Shown: positions 14,649 through 22,898 of the stretch, one piece after another
How positions within the stretch are numbered: position 1 is the first letter of the stretch
Layout of the letters: each line of letters starts with the position of its first letter
Source of the DNA: CAYRVF01 sp964427535
GTDB lineage: Bacteria; Chloroflexota; Ktedonobacteria; Ktedonobacterales; JADMIN01
NCBI GenBank assembly: GCA_964427535.1
Contig: CAYRVF010000041.1
Location: 1-37,365 of the forward strand
Length of the DNA stretch: 37,365 nucleotides
Reading direction: 5' to 3'
The notes under the pieces: generated by a model
The model's input: only the letters and a program-made list of their open reading frames with translations
Database searches by the model: none
Told to the model about the DNA's origin: nothing
Program-made: the position numbers and the translations under genes

Positions 14649-15299
14649 ATGGAGACGATGACCCCAACCGGTGCGTTGAGCGGACGTCGGGCGCAGGCTG
14701 CGCGCAATGATCAGCGCATCCTCGACGCCGCGCGTGCGGTCTTCACCGCCGATCCGGATGCTCCTATCGTGGCGGTCGCCGAGCGGGCGGGCGTGGGCAT
14801 CAGCGCGCTGTATCGCCGCTACGCCAGTAAGGATGAGCTTCTGCAGCGGCTGAGCCGCGATGGTTTGGAGCGCTATATCGCCGAGGTGGAAGCCGCGCTG
14901 GCCGGAGACGGCGATCCGTGGGACGCCTTCGCGAGCTTTCTACGCAGCGCGCTCGATGCGGGCGCGGGGTCGCTCACGGTCCGCTTCGCCGGGAGCTTTC
15001 ACGCGTCAGAAGACTTGTATCGGCTGGGGCAGACCGCGCACGACCTCACGCAGCGTCTGCTCGACCGCGCGCAGTCCGCCGGTGCCGTGCGCCCTGACAT
15101 CGCGGTCGGCGATATCTCGCTGATCTTTGAGCAGTTGCAGGCGGTGCGGGCGGGCGATGAGCAGCGCACGCGCCAGCTCCGACACCGCTACCTGGCGCTG
15201 CTGCTACTCGGCCTGCGTGCGCCGTCGGAGGCGCCGCTCCCCGGTCCGCCGCCCACCTGGGACGAGATCGGCCGCCGCTACGAGCCCGAGACCCGCTAG
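14649..15299 (+). CDS. TetR-family transcriptional regulator
   Basis: A 216-residue TetR/AcrR-type repressor. The N-terminal HTH spans about residues 22-66, with RNDQRILDAARAVF, then VAVAERAGVGISALYRRYASK as turn and recognition helix. The C-terminal ligand domain has FAGSFHASEDLYRLGQTAHDL-like helices and resembles the SbtR-type C-terminal group. I chose the ATG at 14649 with GGAGAGG nine bases upstream. The stop overlaps the stop of the convergent neighbour by three bases inside CTAG. Likely targets are itself and the divergent winged-helix gene. Confidence 0.88.
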   Translation: METMTPTGALSGRRAQAARNDQRILDAARAVFTADPDAPIVAVAERAGVGISALYRRYASKDELLQRLSRDGLERYIAEVEAALAGDGDPWDAFASFLRSALDAGAGSLTVRFAGSFHASEDLYRLGQTAHDLTQRLLDRAQSAGAVRPDIAVGDISLIFEQLQAVRAGDEQRTRQLRHRYLALLLLGLRAPSEAPLPGPPPTWDEIGRRYEPETR

Positions 15300-16594
15300 C
15301 GCACGGCGACTCGCCGTCGCCGCCGGCGTACGAGCAGGATCGACACTCCGACGATCACCACGAGGAGCACGCCGCCGACCAGTGGCAGCGCGGCGAGGAC
15401 ACGCGCGAGCCGGGGATGCGCGAGGGCAAACGGGTAGAGTATGGTCAACCTCTGCCCCTGCGCATAGACCATCAACCCAAAGTCGGCGTTTAGCGCGCGC
15501 GCTTGCAGTGTGATAGTCCCTGGCTGCACCCCTTCCGGAAGACGGATGTGAGCGGTGAATCGTCCATGCGAATCGACTGGCAACGACAGAAGGGGATGCG
15601 CCACATACGGATCGCAGCGCACGCCTGGCTGTCCCGTATCGATCGCGCCCCGGCAATTCTCGATTTGCACCGTCTGGCCGGACAGCCAGTGCTCACCTGC
15701 GACCGTCACACGATCACCAGCTTGCGCCGTGGAGCGATTAACCGTGATCGACGGCGTGACATCTGGCAGGATATCGAAGTAGGCAGGCAGGTCGAAGACC
15801 ACATCGCCGAAGCGCGTGCCAGTCGTCCGCACCACGAGATGCACCTGCGTTTCTGGCGGCTCCCGTGGTATCTGATACGGCACGACAAAGCTTCCGCTCG
15901 CGTCAACGTTCGCCACCACGTCGGCGACCGGGGCCGCCTTGAAATCGGTTATTCCGAGGGATGGAGGCACAGACCACGGGCGTGTCTCCGTGGAGATAGT
16001 GATGCTCTGCCCTGGCTCCCAGCGCGCGCCCGAAAGTATGAGTGGTGTGTCGCTCCGTACCTCCGCACTGTTGGGACTCACCTTCACCTGTGGACCAGGG
16101 AGATAGGTGTAGGCGACCGTCGCACGCACGAGATTATCAGGTGTGTGCGCGACGAAGAGAACCGTGCCGCCCTCTGCGCTGAGTGGATTCATGACGACGC
16201 AGTCCCCGATGCCTGGCGCGTGGAACGATGTGGCGGGCATCTGCCCATCCGCGGTTGTCGTCACCTGGACGATACCGCGGATGTCCGGACCGAATACCTG
16301 GTTGGCATGGCTGACGTAGACATCCACCGAGACGCGTGCCAAGCCGGGCCACCCCGCGCCGTCCACGGTAAGCGCCGTGCCCACCGTCCCCGAGGTCCGG
16401 CTGAGGCGTATGGTTGCCTGGCCGCTCGCGCTCGCCAGCGCCGCCTTTTCAGGGGAGAGTGTTCCCGCGCACGCACCAGGACCCGAGGCCGAAGCGACTG
16501 GAAGCGCGAGACGAGAGGCGGAACTCATGACGAGACCGGCGAGACACGTCGCCATGACGAGTAGCAGTCGCAGGCCCATCCTCCGCCACATCAT
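15296..16594 (-). CDS. Surface protein with Ig-like repeats and C-terminal anchor
   Basis: About 432 residues. A basic N-terminus and hydrophobic stretch (GLRLLLVMATCLAGLVMSS) form a signal peptide. The body is beta-rich, with at least three recurring units that begin like VxxxSGTVGTALTVDGAGW, VRSDTPLILSGARWEPGQ and AQAGDRVTVAGEHWLSGQ, the pattern of IPT/Ig-like domains. Near the C-terminus VLAALPLVGGVLLVVIVGVSI is a membrane helix, followed by RRRRRRVAVR, so the body faces outside. I do not recognise a specific function; adhesion or cell-surface structure is a guess. The start is uncertain: the ATG at 16594 has GGGAG about eight bases upstream, and an ATG at 16612 is the alternative. A TATACT box at 16651-16656 is a possible -10. 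Confidence 0.65.
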   Translation of the reverse strand: MMWRRMGLRLLLVMATCLAGLVMSSASRLALPVASASGPGACAGTLSPEKAALASASGQATIRLSRTSGTVGTALTVDGAGWPGLARVSVDVYVSHANQVFGPDIRGIVQVTTTADGQMPATSFHAPGIGDCVVMNPLSAEGGTVLFVAHTPDNLVRATVAYTYLPGPQVKVSPNSAEVRSDTPLILSGARWEPGQSITISTETRPWSVPPSLGITDFKAAPVADVVANVDASGSFVVPYQIPREPPETQVHLVVRTTGTRFGDVVFDLPAYFDILPDVTPSITVNRSTAQAGDRVTVAGEHWLSGQTVQIENCRGAIDTGQPGVRCDPYVAHPLLSLPVDSHGRFTAHIRLPEGVQPGTITLQARALNADFGLMVYAQGQRLTILYPFALAHPRLARVLAALPLVGGVLLVVIVGVSILLVRRRRRRVAVR

Positions 16595-16731
16595 TTCCGC
16601 CGCTCCCATCATGTGCTGCCGCAACCAACCTGGGCATCTTCGCCGTAGTCAGTATACAGCATGCTCGCTGTGAGGGAGGTCACAGCCAGGCTAGCGAGAA
16701 TCGCGGAACCTGTCGCCCACGTGCTGAACAT

Positions 16732-16781
16732 GACACAGAAAAGCCGCATCTCCTGGCCGGGAAGGGCAAGAGGATGCGGCT
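16732..16781 (-). terminator. Rho-independent terminator of doxX
   Basis: On the minus strand AGCCGCATCCTCTTG pairs with CAGGAGATGCGGCT (imperfect inside), followed by TTTTCTGTGT. It lies about 25 bases after the doxX-family stop. Confidence 0.8.
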
Positions 16782-16804
16782 AAATCGTTCGTGGAAAGCA
16801 GCGC

Positions 16805-17368
16805 TTACGCCGTTGGCGCAGTCTCGGAGCTGGGCGTGGACTCGACTGCTGGCGCCGTGGTGCTCTCCGTCTGTCCCTGGAGTAGGTCGCTAATCTCGTT
16901 GCGCAGGATGTACGCGACACCGGTGCCGACGCCGATCAAGCCAGGGATAATCATCCAGCGGGGCAGTTGCGTGCCGAGCAGCCTGTCGAGCGAGATGTCG
17001 CCAGGGCCGTCAAGCGCCAGCGCCAGCGCGATTGCCATGTTGGTCACTGGCAGCTCGGCGCCGCCCGCCGTCACCCAGATCGGCTTGCCAGCGTGAACCC
17101 GGAAGGTCGCGACGCTTGCGGCACCGAGTGTCAAAATCGGGGAGATCGGATAGAACAAACCGAGTCCGGTCAAGACGCCGCCGCCGAACTCGGATAGGCT
17201 CGCGCCGTATGCCCATGGACGGCCAGGTTTGATGCCCAACGACTCGAGCCAGCCGGCGGTGCCCTCGATGCCAGGGCCACCGAACGAACCAAACAGCTTC
17301 TGCGCTCCATGGCCAGTCTGCAATCCGCCGAACGTCAAGCGCAAGATCAGCAGTGCCAGATTCCTCAC
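16805..17368 (-). CDS. DoxX-family membrane protein
   Basis: A 187-residue membrane protein of the DoxX/DoxD family. The N-terminal LALLILRLTFGGLQTGHGAQ and KLFGSFGG, then GLGLFYPISPILTLGAASVA and a third hydrophobic pair fit the four-helix DoxX pattern. A C-terminal helix (WMIIPGLIGVGTGVAYIL) and an Asp/Thr-rich tail extend it. The start GTG at 17368 begins VRNLALLIL; AAGGAAAGG lies somewhat far upstream. Members have been tied to thiosulfate oxidation or redox balance, but most have no known role. A clear terminator follows. Confidence 0.82.
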   Translation of the reverse strand: MRNLALLILRLTFGGLQTGHGAQKLFGSFGGPGIEGTAGWLESLGIKPGRPWAYGASLSEFGGGVLTGLGLFYPISPILTLGAASVATFRVHAGKPIWVTAGGAELPVTNMAIALALALDGPGDISLDRLLGTQLPRWMIIPGLIGVGTGVAYILRNEISDLLQGQTESTTAPAVESTPSSETAPTA

Positions 17369-17443
17369 GTGTCCACGCCCTTTCCTTAGGGAACCACGAA
17401 GATCATCCGCTCTCTCCGGAGCGGGTAGCGGTTCGCATCTCTC

Positions 17444-17471
17444 TGGCCGCAATGCGCGTGCCATGCGGCCA
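17444..17471 (-). terminator. Hairpin after the rhomboid gene
   Basis: TGGCCGCA and TGCGGCCA form an 8-bp perfect stem 17 bases after the rhomboid stop. No T-run follows, so a terminator role is only likely. Confidence 0.4.
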
Positions 17472-17487
17472 CCGCTGGGCTGATGGC

Positions 17488-18240
17488 TTACCCGCGCAGG
17501 TTGCCGTACTGCGGCCAGTAGGGGTAGGTCTGCGCGTTACGGGGGTGGCGCGGCTTGCTAAGCGCCCGCACGATCAGCGCGATGACCAGCCCCGCGACGA
17601 AGCCGCCGACATGCGCGAAGTAGGCGACGCCGCCCTGTGCGCTCTGCCCGGCCATCGTGACCGTGCTGATGCTGTACACGAGCTGAAGCACGAACCACAG
17701 CCCGATGACGATCAGCGCGTTGAGCGTGGCCAGCGTGAAGAAGAAGCCCAGGAAAATGATCGTGCGGACACGCGCCGTCGGGAAGAAGACCAGATATGCC
17801 GCCAGCACGCCCGCGATGGCGCCGCTCGCGCCGAGGTTGATGACCGTCGAGTTGGGGTCGAAGGCGATCTGCGCCGCGTTCGCGACGAGTCCGCAGAAGA
17901 GGTAGAACAGCAGATACCAGAAGTGCCCGAGCCGGTCCTCGACGTTGTCGCCGAAGATCCACAGGTAGAGCATATTGCCCGCGATGTGCAGCCAGTTCGC
18001 ATGCAGGAACATCGCGGTCACGAGCGTGACGTAGACCGGCGTGGGCTGGCCGACTGGGCACCCCTGGAACTGCGCTGGCAGCCCGTGCGTGACGGCGTAC
18101 GGCACGAGGGAATAGTCCGCCTGGAAGCACGGACCATTCGCCAGCTCGGCGACGAAGACGACGACGTTGACGATGATGAGGCCGATGTTGACGATGGGGA
18201 ACCGGCGTCGATACCCCGCGTCATCGCTGATCGGAATCAC
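17488..18240 (-). CDS. Rhomboid-family intramembrane serine protease
   Basis: A 250-residue multi-spanning protein. The catalytic pair is visible: Ser139 in LGASGAIAG and His210 in YFAHVGGFVAG. HIAGNMLYLWIFGDNVED (residues 85-102) is the classic rhomboid loop and second-helix motif. Six or so hydrophobic segments are evident. It should cleave membrane proteins within the bilayer. The GTG at 18240 is chosen because AGGGAAGGG precedes it and the protein then begins just before the first helix. It lies 44 bases downstream of an orphan AAA ATPase, so the two may share a transcript. Confidence 0.93.
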   Translation of the reverse strand: MIPISDDAGYRRRFPIVNIGLIIVNVVVFVAELANGPCFQADYSLVPYAVTHGLPAQFQGCPVGQPTPVYVTLVTAMFLHANWLHIAGNMLYLWIFGDNVEDRLGHFWYLLFYLFCGLVANAAQIAFDPNSTVINLGASGAIAGVLAAYLVFFPTARVRTIIFLGFFFTLATLNALIVIGLWFVLQLVYSISTVTMAGQSAQGGVAYFAHVGGFVAGLVIALIVRALSKPRHPRNAQTYPYWPQYGNLRG

Positions 18241-18284
18241 GGCGAACCCTTCCCTGTGCGTGGTGGAGGGCCGTGGACTCCGGC

Positions 18285-19808
18285 TCAGACGAAATAGAGC
18301 CCCGCGGCCATCTCGATCAATTCTGGTCCGAGTACGGCTGGGATGCCGAAGTAGCTCGCTATCGCCGACACCAGCCGCACCAGCGCCGCCGGATGTGACG
18401 CGCGCGGCATACGCCCCGGACGCACATAACATGCCTCTATCGCATACTCTACACCCGCCTGGGAATACTCTACGCCAGCTTCCTGGCAGGCCCGCTGAAA
18501 CAGCGTGGCGAACGCCTCGACAGTGGGATTCGACACCTCGATCTTGCAGGGCAGGCGGCGTAACACCTGCTCGCCAAAGAGCGTCGCGGGGTCCTCAGCC
18601 GTCGCCAGCACCAACAGCGAGGTGAAGGGCACGCTGATGCGCTGGCCCGAGAGGGTCGTCAGCAGGTCGCGACCCGTGGTGATCGGTTCGAGACAGCGCG
18701 AGACGAGGTCGGCGGCCTTCGCCTGCTGCGTGCCGAGGTCATCCAGCAACAGCACACCGCCCGCCGCGCGAAACTGCAATGGACAGTCGTAGGTATGGTT
18801 CTGGTCGTTGTAGCGCAGCTCGAACGAGCTCAGCTGCAGCTCCGCACCCGCGCGCACCACCGGACGGCGGCAGTAGACCCAGCGGCGGTCCAGGCCGACC
18901 TGCGCCGCGCCGTCGAGCACGGCCGGCTCATGCAGGTTGTAGTCGAGCACCTGCAGGATGTTGCCCTCCACCTCCACGGCGTAGGGGATGAAGGTGCCGC
19001 CGTCGAGCATGTCGGCGATGGCGAGCGCGAGCGAGGTCTTACCATTGCCCGAGGGGCCGTGCAGCAGAATCGGGCCGCCACTGCGTAGGCCGGTGCCCAG
19101 TCGTTCGGCGGTCAGCTCGGGCAGCACCAAATGCCCGACGCTCGCCAGCACATCGGCGCGCGGAACGCTATGGGGGCGTGCGAGCGGCGTGCGCTGCTGC
19201 GCCTCGTAGGCTGCGAGCGAGACGGGAGCGGGACCGATATAGCCACTGCGGCGCAGTGCGTCCTGCGCGACCTCTTCGCCGTGCGAGGTGAGCTTGATGC
19301 GCATGCCGGTGACGCCCAGAATGGTGTTGCCACCGGTCATCAGCTCGACGAGGCTATCGGTGCGCATGATGTGGACCAGCTCATCCACGACGCCGGTCGC
19401 GGGCAAGCGCAGCTTCACGGCAAGCTCGCCGCCCGTCATCACACCGGTCGCGGCGAGATGCTTCAGCGCCAGCTCTTGCAGGAGGTGCGCATCGATATCG
19501 GTATCTTCGAGCGTCATCGGCATCGCTGGACCGGCCGGCGGCTCGTCAGGAAGCATCGTGTCGGCGCTGCTGGCGACCGGCACCGGCAACCCGACTGCCA
19601 CGTCTTCGCCCATCATGCCCGCCTGCCTGAGGTCGCTCGCGCCAAGCGGGCCAGCCCAGCCATCCTCGTCCGCATGCGTGGCCAGTTGCTGCGGACCCAT
19701 CCACCGGCCCCCGTCGTCGGCTTCTGTGGGCTGCTGATAGTCTTGCCTGCCCGCATACCGCTGAGGATCGTCGCTCGCCTGATACTCGCCGCCTACTTCG
19801 TCGTACAT
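18285..19808 (-). CDS. AAA-type ATPase with winged-helix domain, function unknown
   Basis: About 507 residues. The first 95 residues are acidic, Gln/Gly-rich and probably disordered. Residues 110-200 look like a winged-helix unit (LLQELALKHLAATGVMTGGELAVKL). The AAA module follows: Walker A GPSGNGKTS (251-259), Walker B LLLDDLG (353-359), a sensor-like LLVLATAEDP, and an Arg-rich GEQVLRRLP. The C-terminal 60 residues are helical. I do not know its job; the design recalls MoxR-like or transposition-helper ATPases, but no partner sits beside it. The ATG at 19808 is preceded by GGAGGGG. It is upstream of rhomboid with a 44-base gap. Confidence 0.72.
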   Translation of the reverse strand: MYDEVGGEYQASDDPQRYAGRQDYQQPTEADDGGRWMGPQQLATHADEDGWAGPLGASDLRQAGMMGEDVAVGLPVPVASSADTMLPDEPPAGPAMPMTLEDTDIDAHLLQELALKHLAATGVMTGGELAVKLRLPATGVVDELVHIMRTDSLVELMTGGNTILGVTGMRIKLTSHGEEVAQDALRRSGYIGPAPVSLAAYEAQQRTPLARPHSVPRADVLASVGHLVLPELTAERLGTGLRSGGPILLHGPSGNGKTSLALAIADMLDGGTFIPYAVEVEGNILQVLDYNLHEPAVLDGAAQVGLDRRWVYCRRPVVRAGAELQLSSFELRYNDQNHTYDCPLQFRAAGGVLLLDDLGTQQAKAADLVSRCLEPITTGRDLLTTLSGQRISVPFTSLLVLATAEDPATLFGEQVLRRLPCKIEVSNPTVEAFATLFQRACQEAGVEYSQAGVEYAIEACYVRPGRMPRASHPAALVRLVSAIASYFGIPAVLGPELIEMAAGLYFV

Positions 19809-19997
19809 CCCCGACCCCTCCGTGATAGCCGTCCGCTCGCGAGACACGGTATGTGCCCGCGCGGATGTCCTGTGCCCGATTCACCGATTGGGGAGAATGC
19901 ACTCGGCAGGCCAGGGTGCCAGCAAGTTGAGCGAATGGGGATGGAATGTTTGGGACTGTGGCTCAGTCTCGTGGACCAGCGATATCCAGGGTGATGT

Positions 19998-21350
19998 CTA
20001 TGCGCCGGCCAGCTCCGCCGCGTTACGTTCGGCTGGTGCGCGCCACACCCATCCGGCGCCCGCTACCAGCAGGCAGAGCAATGCGCCGAGCAGCGTGGCG
20101 ACTGGCGCGCCAAACTGACTCGCCAGCCAGCCCATCAGCAGGTAGCCCAGGGGCAGGCTGCCGTCGAAGAATACCACCTGCACGCTCATCACGCGCCCGC
20201 GAAGGGATGCGGGTGTGACCGCGTAGAGGGTGGTCATGGCCTGCGTGGCGAAGGTGTTCTCCATGAAGCCCACGCTCGCGATGAGCACCAGGGAAAGCGG
20301 AAAGAGCGGCGAGAATGCGAACGCCGCCTCCAGCACCCCAAAGACCGCCATGCCTATGAGCACACTTCGGATGGTCGGATGTTTGTTGCCCCAGGCCAGC
20401 CACACCGCCGAGAGCAACGCCCCAACGCCGATCGCGGCCGAGAGGAAGCCGAATCCTCTGGCGCCTACGTGCAGCACATCGGTCGCGAAGAGGGGCAGCA
20501 CGACGTTGAAGTTCGACCCGAAGAGCAGCCCCAGGCCCACCACCGCGATGACCAGCGAGATCGCCGGCGATGCCCAGACGAAGGTCAGGCCCTCGCGCAG
20601 GCTCTGCCAGGTGCTCTGCCGCGCCTGTGTTCCGGTCCGCGCTTTCTGATCGGGCTGCCCATAGAGCTCGGCGCTTCTTATCAGCACGAGGCCGAGAATC
20701 ACCGGAAGAAAGCTGAGCGCGTTCAGCAGAAAGAGCAGTGTGACGCCGCTCACCGCGATGACCACGCCCCCCAGGCTGGGTCCGACGATGCGCCCAAGCG
20801 TCGAGACCGAGGAGTACAGCGCGACGGCGTTGGGCAGATCTTCGCGTTCGACCAGCTCGACGATGAATGCCCGACTCGCCGGTCTGCTGAGGCAGCTTGT
20901 GAGCCCGAGCACCGGCGCCAGCACGTATAACTGCCAGAGTTGCAACGTGCCTGTCGCGAGCAACCCCCAGAGTGCCAGCGCCTGGAGCATCGCCACCGCC
21001 TGGGTTCCGAGCAAGACGCTCCGTTTCGGCCAGCGGTCCGCGAACACGCCGCCGAAGAGCGAGAAGAGGAGTATCGGCGCGGCCTGCAACGCCCCGACCA
21101 GCCCGAGCTGCCAGGCGCTGTGCGTGAGCTGCAGCACCAGCCACGCCTGCCCGATCGACTGCATGGTCGAGCCGATGGTCGAGATCAACTGGCCGGCCCA
21201 GTACAGGCGAAAGTTGCGCTGGCGGAGCGAGGTGAGTGCCCGCAGCAGACCTGACTCCGGTTGGCGGCGTGCCGTGAGCGACGGCACATCTCCGCCGGGA
21301 CCGCTCGCGGCGGGCACCTGTTCGCTTGAGGAGGGCACGTTGCTGGCCAT
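19998..21350 (-). CDS. MFS transporter, probable exporter
   Basis: A 450-residue major facilitator with about twelve hydrophobic segments. RNFRLYWAGQLISTIGSTMQ near residue 40 is the N-terminal signature of the MFS_3 group (enterobactin/drug exporter-like), and GGVFADRWPKRSVLL is the loop 2-3 motif. SRPASRAFIVELVEREDLPNA is typical of the same group. The ATG at 21350 has GGGAG about seven bases upstream. On the minus strand TGCTATACT (21458-21450) is an extended -10 box. The substrate cannot be predicted. The gene is probably monocistronic. Confidence 0.88.
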   Translation of the reverse strand: MASNVPSSSEQVPAASGPGGDVPSLTARRQPESGLLRALTSLRQRNFRLYWAGQLISTIGSTMQSIGQAWLVLQLTHSAWQLGLVGALQAAPILLFSLFGGVFADRWPKRSVLLGTQAVAMLQALALWGLLATGTLQLWQLYVLAPVLGLTSCLSRPASRAFIVELVEREDLPNAVALYSSVSTLGRIVGPSLGGVVIAVSGVTLLFLLNALSFLPVILGLVLIRSAELYGQPDQKARTGTQARQSTWQSLREGLTFVWASPAISLVIAVVGLGLLFGSNFNVVLPLFATDVLHVGARGFGFLSAAIGVGALLSAVWLAWGNKHPTIRSVLIGMAVFGVLEAAFAFSPLFPLSLVLIASVGFMENTFATQAMTTLYAVTPASLRGRVMSVQVVFFDGSLPLGYLLMGWLASQFGAPVATLLGALLCLLVAGAGWVWRAPAERNAAELAGA

Positions 21351-21449
21351 GTCCGCGCTCCCTGCTGGAAGGCAACCTGCATCTGTCGTCGTGCCCCGAG
21401 CGATGGGCGGTTCCCACGAGGGAGCATGTCGCGCGAGCCGGGAAAGGAT

Positions 21450-21458
21450 AGTATAGCA
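21450..21458 (-). promoter_or_regulatory. Extended -10 promoter of the MFS gene
   Basis: TGCTATACT on the minus strand, about 95 bases before the start codon. No clear -35 hexamer is found at the right distance, as expected for extended -10 promoters. Confidence 0.5.
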
Positions 21459-21497
21459 CGCCAGCTCAACGAGGCGGACCGCGACGGGGCGGATACG

Positions 21498-21523
21498 CTC
21501 CCCCGCTCCTTCAGGGGAGGGGC
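21498..21523. repeat. GC-rich palindromic repeat, copy 7
   Basis: CTCCCCCGCTCCTTCAGGGG followed by AGGGGC. A shortened member of the family between the MFS promoter and the next composite repeat. Confidence 0.5.
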
Positions 21524-21575
21524 ACTGTGGCGGGCCTGCTGGGCGAATACCGAGGTGACAGTGGGCGACGGAAGG

Positions 21576-21602
21576 CGAGTGAGGCATGCCTTGCCCCTAC
21601 AG
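21576..21602. repeat. GGCATGCC-type repeat, copy B1
   Basis: GAGGCATGCCTTGCCCCTAC with flanking CAG; one difference from the palindromic core of the copies at 23848 and 31758. It precedes palindromic copy 8 by about 70 bases. Confidence 0.75.
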
Positions 21603-21670
21603 ATGAGAGAGCGACCGATCGACCTCGCGATGGACAAACGGCGCCGTCCCGCCTCTATGCCCAAAAAGCG

Positions 21671-21710
21671 ACCCCTTCCCTCAAGGGAAGGGGCAGGGGG
21701 TTAGGTCTGC
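21671..21710. repeat. GC-rich palindromic repeat, copy 8
   Basis: ACCCCTTCCCTCAAGGGAAG, then GGGCAGGGGGTTAGGTCTGC. It abuts the stop codon of the hydrolase gene (21712-21714). Confidence 0.8.
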
Positions 21711-21711
21711 C

Positions 21712-22785
21712 TTACCCGAGAAACTCTGTGAGCAGCGTGGTGAATGTCGCGGCTTGCTCAATATGGGGCGAGTGGCCGGAGTTGGCGATGACCTCTTCGC
21801 GGTAGGTGCCGCCATTGGCGCGGTAGGCGTCGAGCACGGCGCGCATCTGCGACACCATCTGTTGCGGCGGGTACTGCTCCGCGCCCGGCCATCCGGGAAT
21901 CGCGCCGAGTTGGCCGAGATAGCCGATGTCGAGCAGCGACGTGTCGGAGACGATCTGGTCGCTCTCGCCGCGAATCCACAGCACCGGCGGATGGGTGGGC
22001 AGCGCGGCGAACCCGCTGAGATCGCAGTAGGTTGGCGCCATCGTGTTGTTCACGCCGCATGTCCCTGGCCGCACGCCCGGCCAGTTGGGCGAGGTCTGGA
22101 TGTCGCCAGGATAGTTGTCGTCGCCGACGACCATCGCTAGCATCGCGGTCACGTAGTCCTCTTCGATTTGAGGCGGCACGCGGAACGGCGGCTTGAAATA
22201 GAAGGTGTTCATCACCAGACGGGGCGAGGTTGGGCTTTCCTCGCTGCGATCCTTCGCCGCCAGCCGCTGGACGTACTCTGCGTTTGCCGTGCCCCCGCCG
22301 GAGCCCGCCGCATCGGGCCAGCACATCGCACCGTCGGCCCCGCCCGTGCCGCCGAAGCCGTAAGGGGACATCGGTGACTCCAGCACCAGGGACGCGACCT
22401 GCTCGGGATGGTCGAGCGTGTACTGCAGAGCCACGCCCGCGCCCATCGACCAGCCGACGAGATGGACCTGCTGGCCGCCGGATGTCAGCCCCAGCGCGTC
22501 GAAGAGCGCGTGCAGATCGTCTGCGAAGTCGCGCAGGCCACGTGTCGCGTCGACGGGCTTCGTCTCGCTCTCGCCGAATCCTCTCAGGTCTGGCGCGAAC
22601 GCCGCGTAGCGCGATGGCAGCGTCTCGAACAGCTCGTGCCAGAAGCGGCTCGACGACACATTGCCGTGAATGAAGCAGACCGGAATGCCATCCGGCGCGC
22701 CGACCCGCGCGACGTGCGTGCGCAGCCGCGCCGTCTCAACCGTCTCTGTGCGTACGCGCGATGAGAATGTCGCTGATTGCTCCAC
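21712..22785 (-). CDS. Alpha/beta hydrolase
   Basis: A 357-residue alpha/beta hydrolase. The nucleophile elbow is GWSMGAG, the acid is probably Asp in RGESDQIV, and the histidine is in NSGHSPHIEQ near the end. HGNVSSSRFW is the oxyanion region and DLRGFGESE the typical strand-loop. A long insertion of about 100 residues between the elbow and the acid (with CWPDAAG, CGVNNTMAPTYCDLSG) forms a cap with several cysteines. GTG at 22785 is the start. The substrate is unknown. A repeat lies two bases past the stop. Confidence 0.83.
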   Translation of the reverse strand: MEQSATFSSRVRTETVETARLRTHVARVGAPDGIPVCFIHGNVSSSRFWHELFETLPSRYAAFAPDLRGFGESETKPVDATRGLRDFADDLHALFDALGLTSGGQQVHLVGWSMGAGVALQYTLDHPEQVASLVLESPMSPYGFGGTGGADGAMCWPDAAGSGGGTANAEYVQRLAAKDRSEESPTSPRLVMNTFYFKPPFRVPPQIEEDYVTAMLAMVVGDDNYPGDIQTSPNWPGVRPGTCGVNNTMAPTYCDLSGFAALPTHPPVLWIRGESDQIVSDTSLLDIGYLGQLGAIPGWPGAEQYPPQQMVSQMRAVLDAYRANGGTYREEVIANSGHSPHIEQAATFTTLLTEFLG

Positions 22786-22851
22786 CTGATGCCCCCGTTC
22801 TTCCTCCCACGACCCACCACACGCATCCGAACGCCGGTTGTCCTCGTCGCT

Positions 22852-22875
22852 CTAGGGGCGAGGCACGGCTCGCCC
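22852..22875. repeat. GGCATGCC-type repeat, degenerate copy B4
   Basis: TAGGGGCGAGGCACGGCTCG, then CCC. A diverged relative of the 31758 copy in the 113-base gap between the hydrolase and SDR genes. Confidence 0.45.
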
Positions 22876-22898
22876 GCTCTGCCATACATTCACCCAGG

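Noticed and set aside
17353..18297. A 314-codon plus-strand frame across the rhomboid gene
   Set aside because: Asp/Arg/Glu-rich antisense of rhomboid; no start signals.
20023..21459. A 478-codon minus-strand frame within the MFS gene
   Set aside because: It is another frame of the same strand; the hydrophobic helices belong to the frame ending at 19998.
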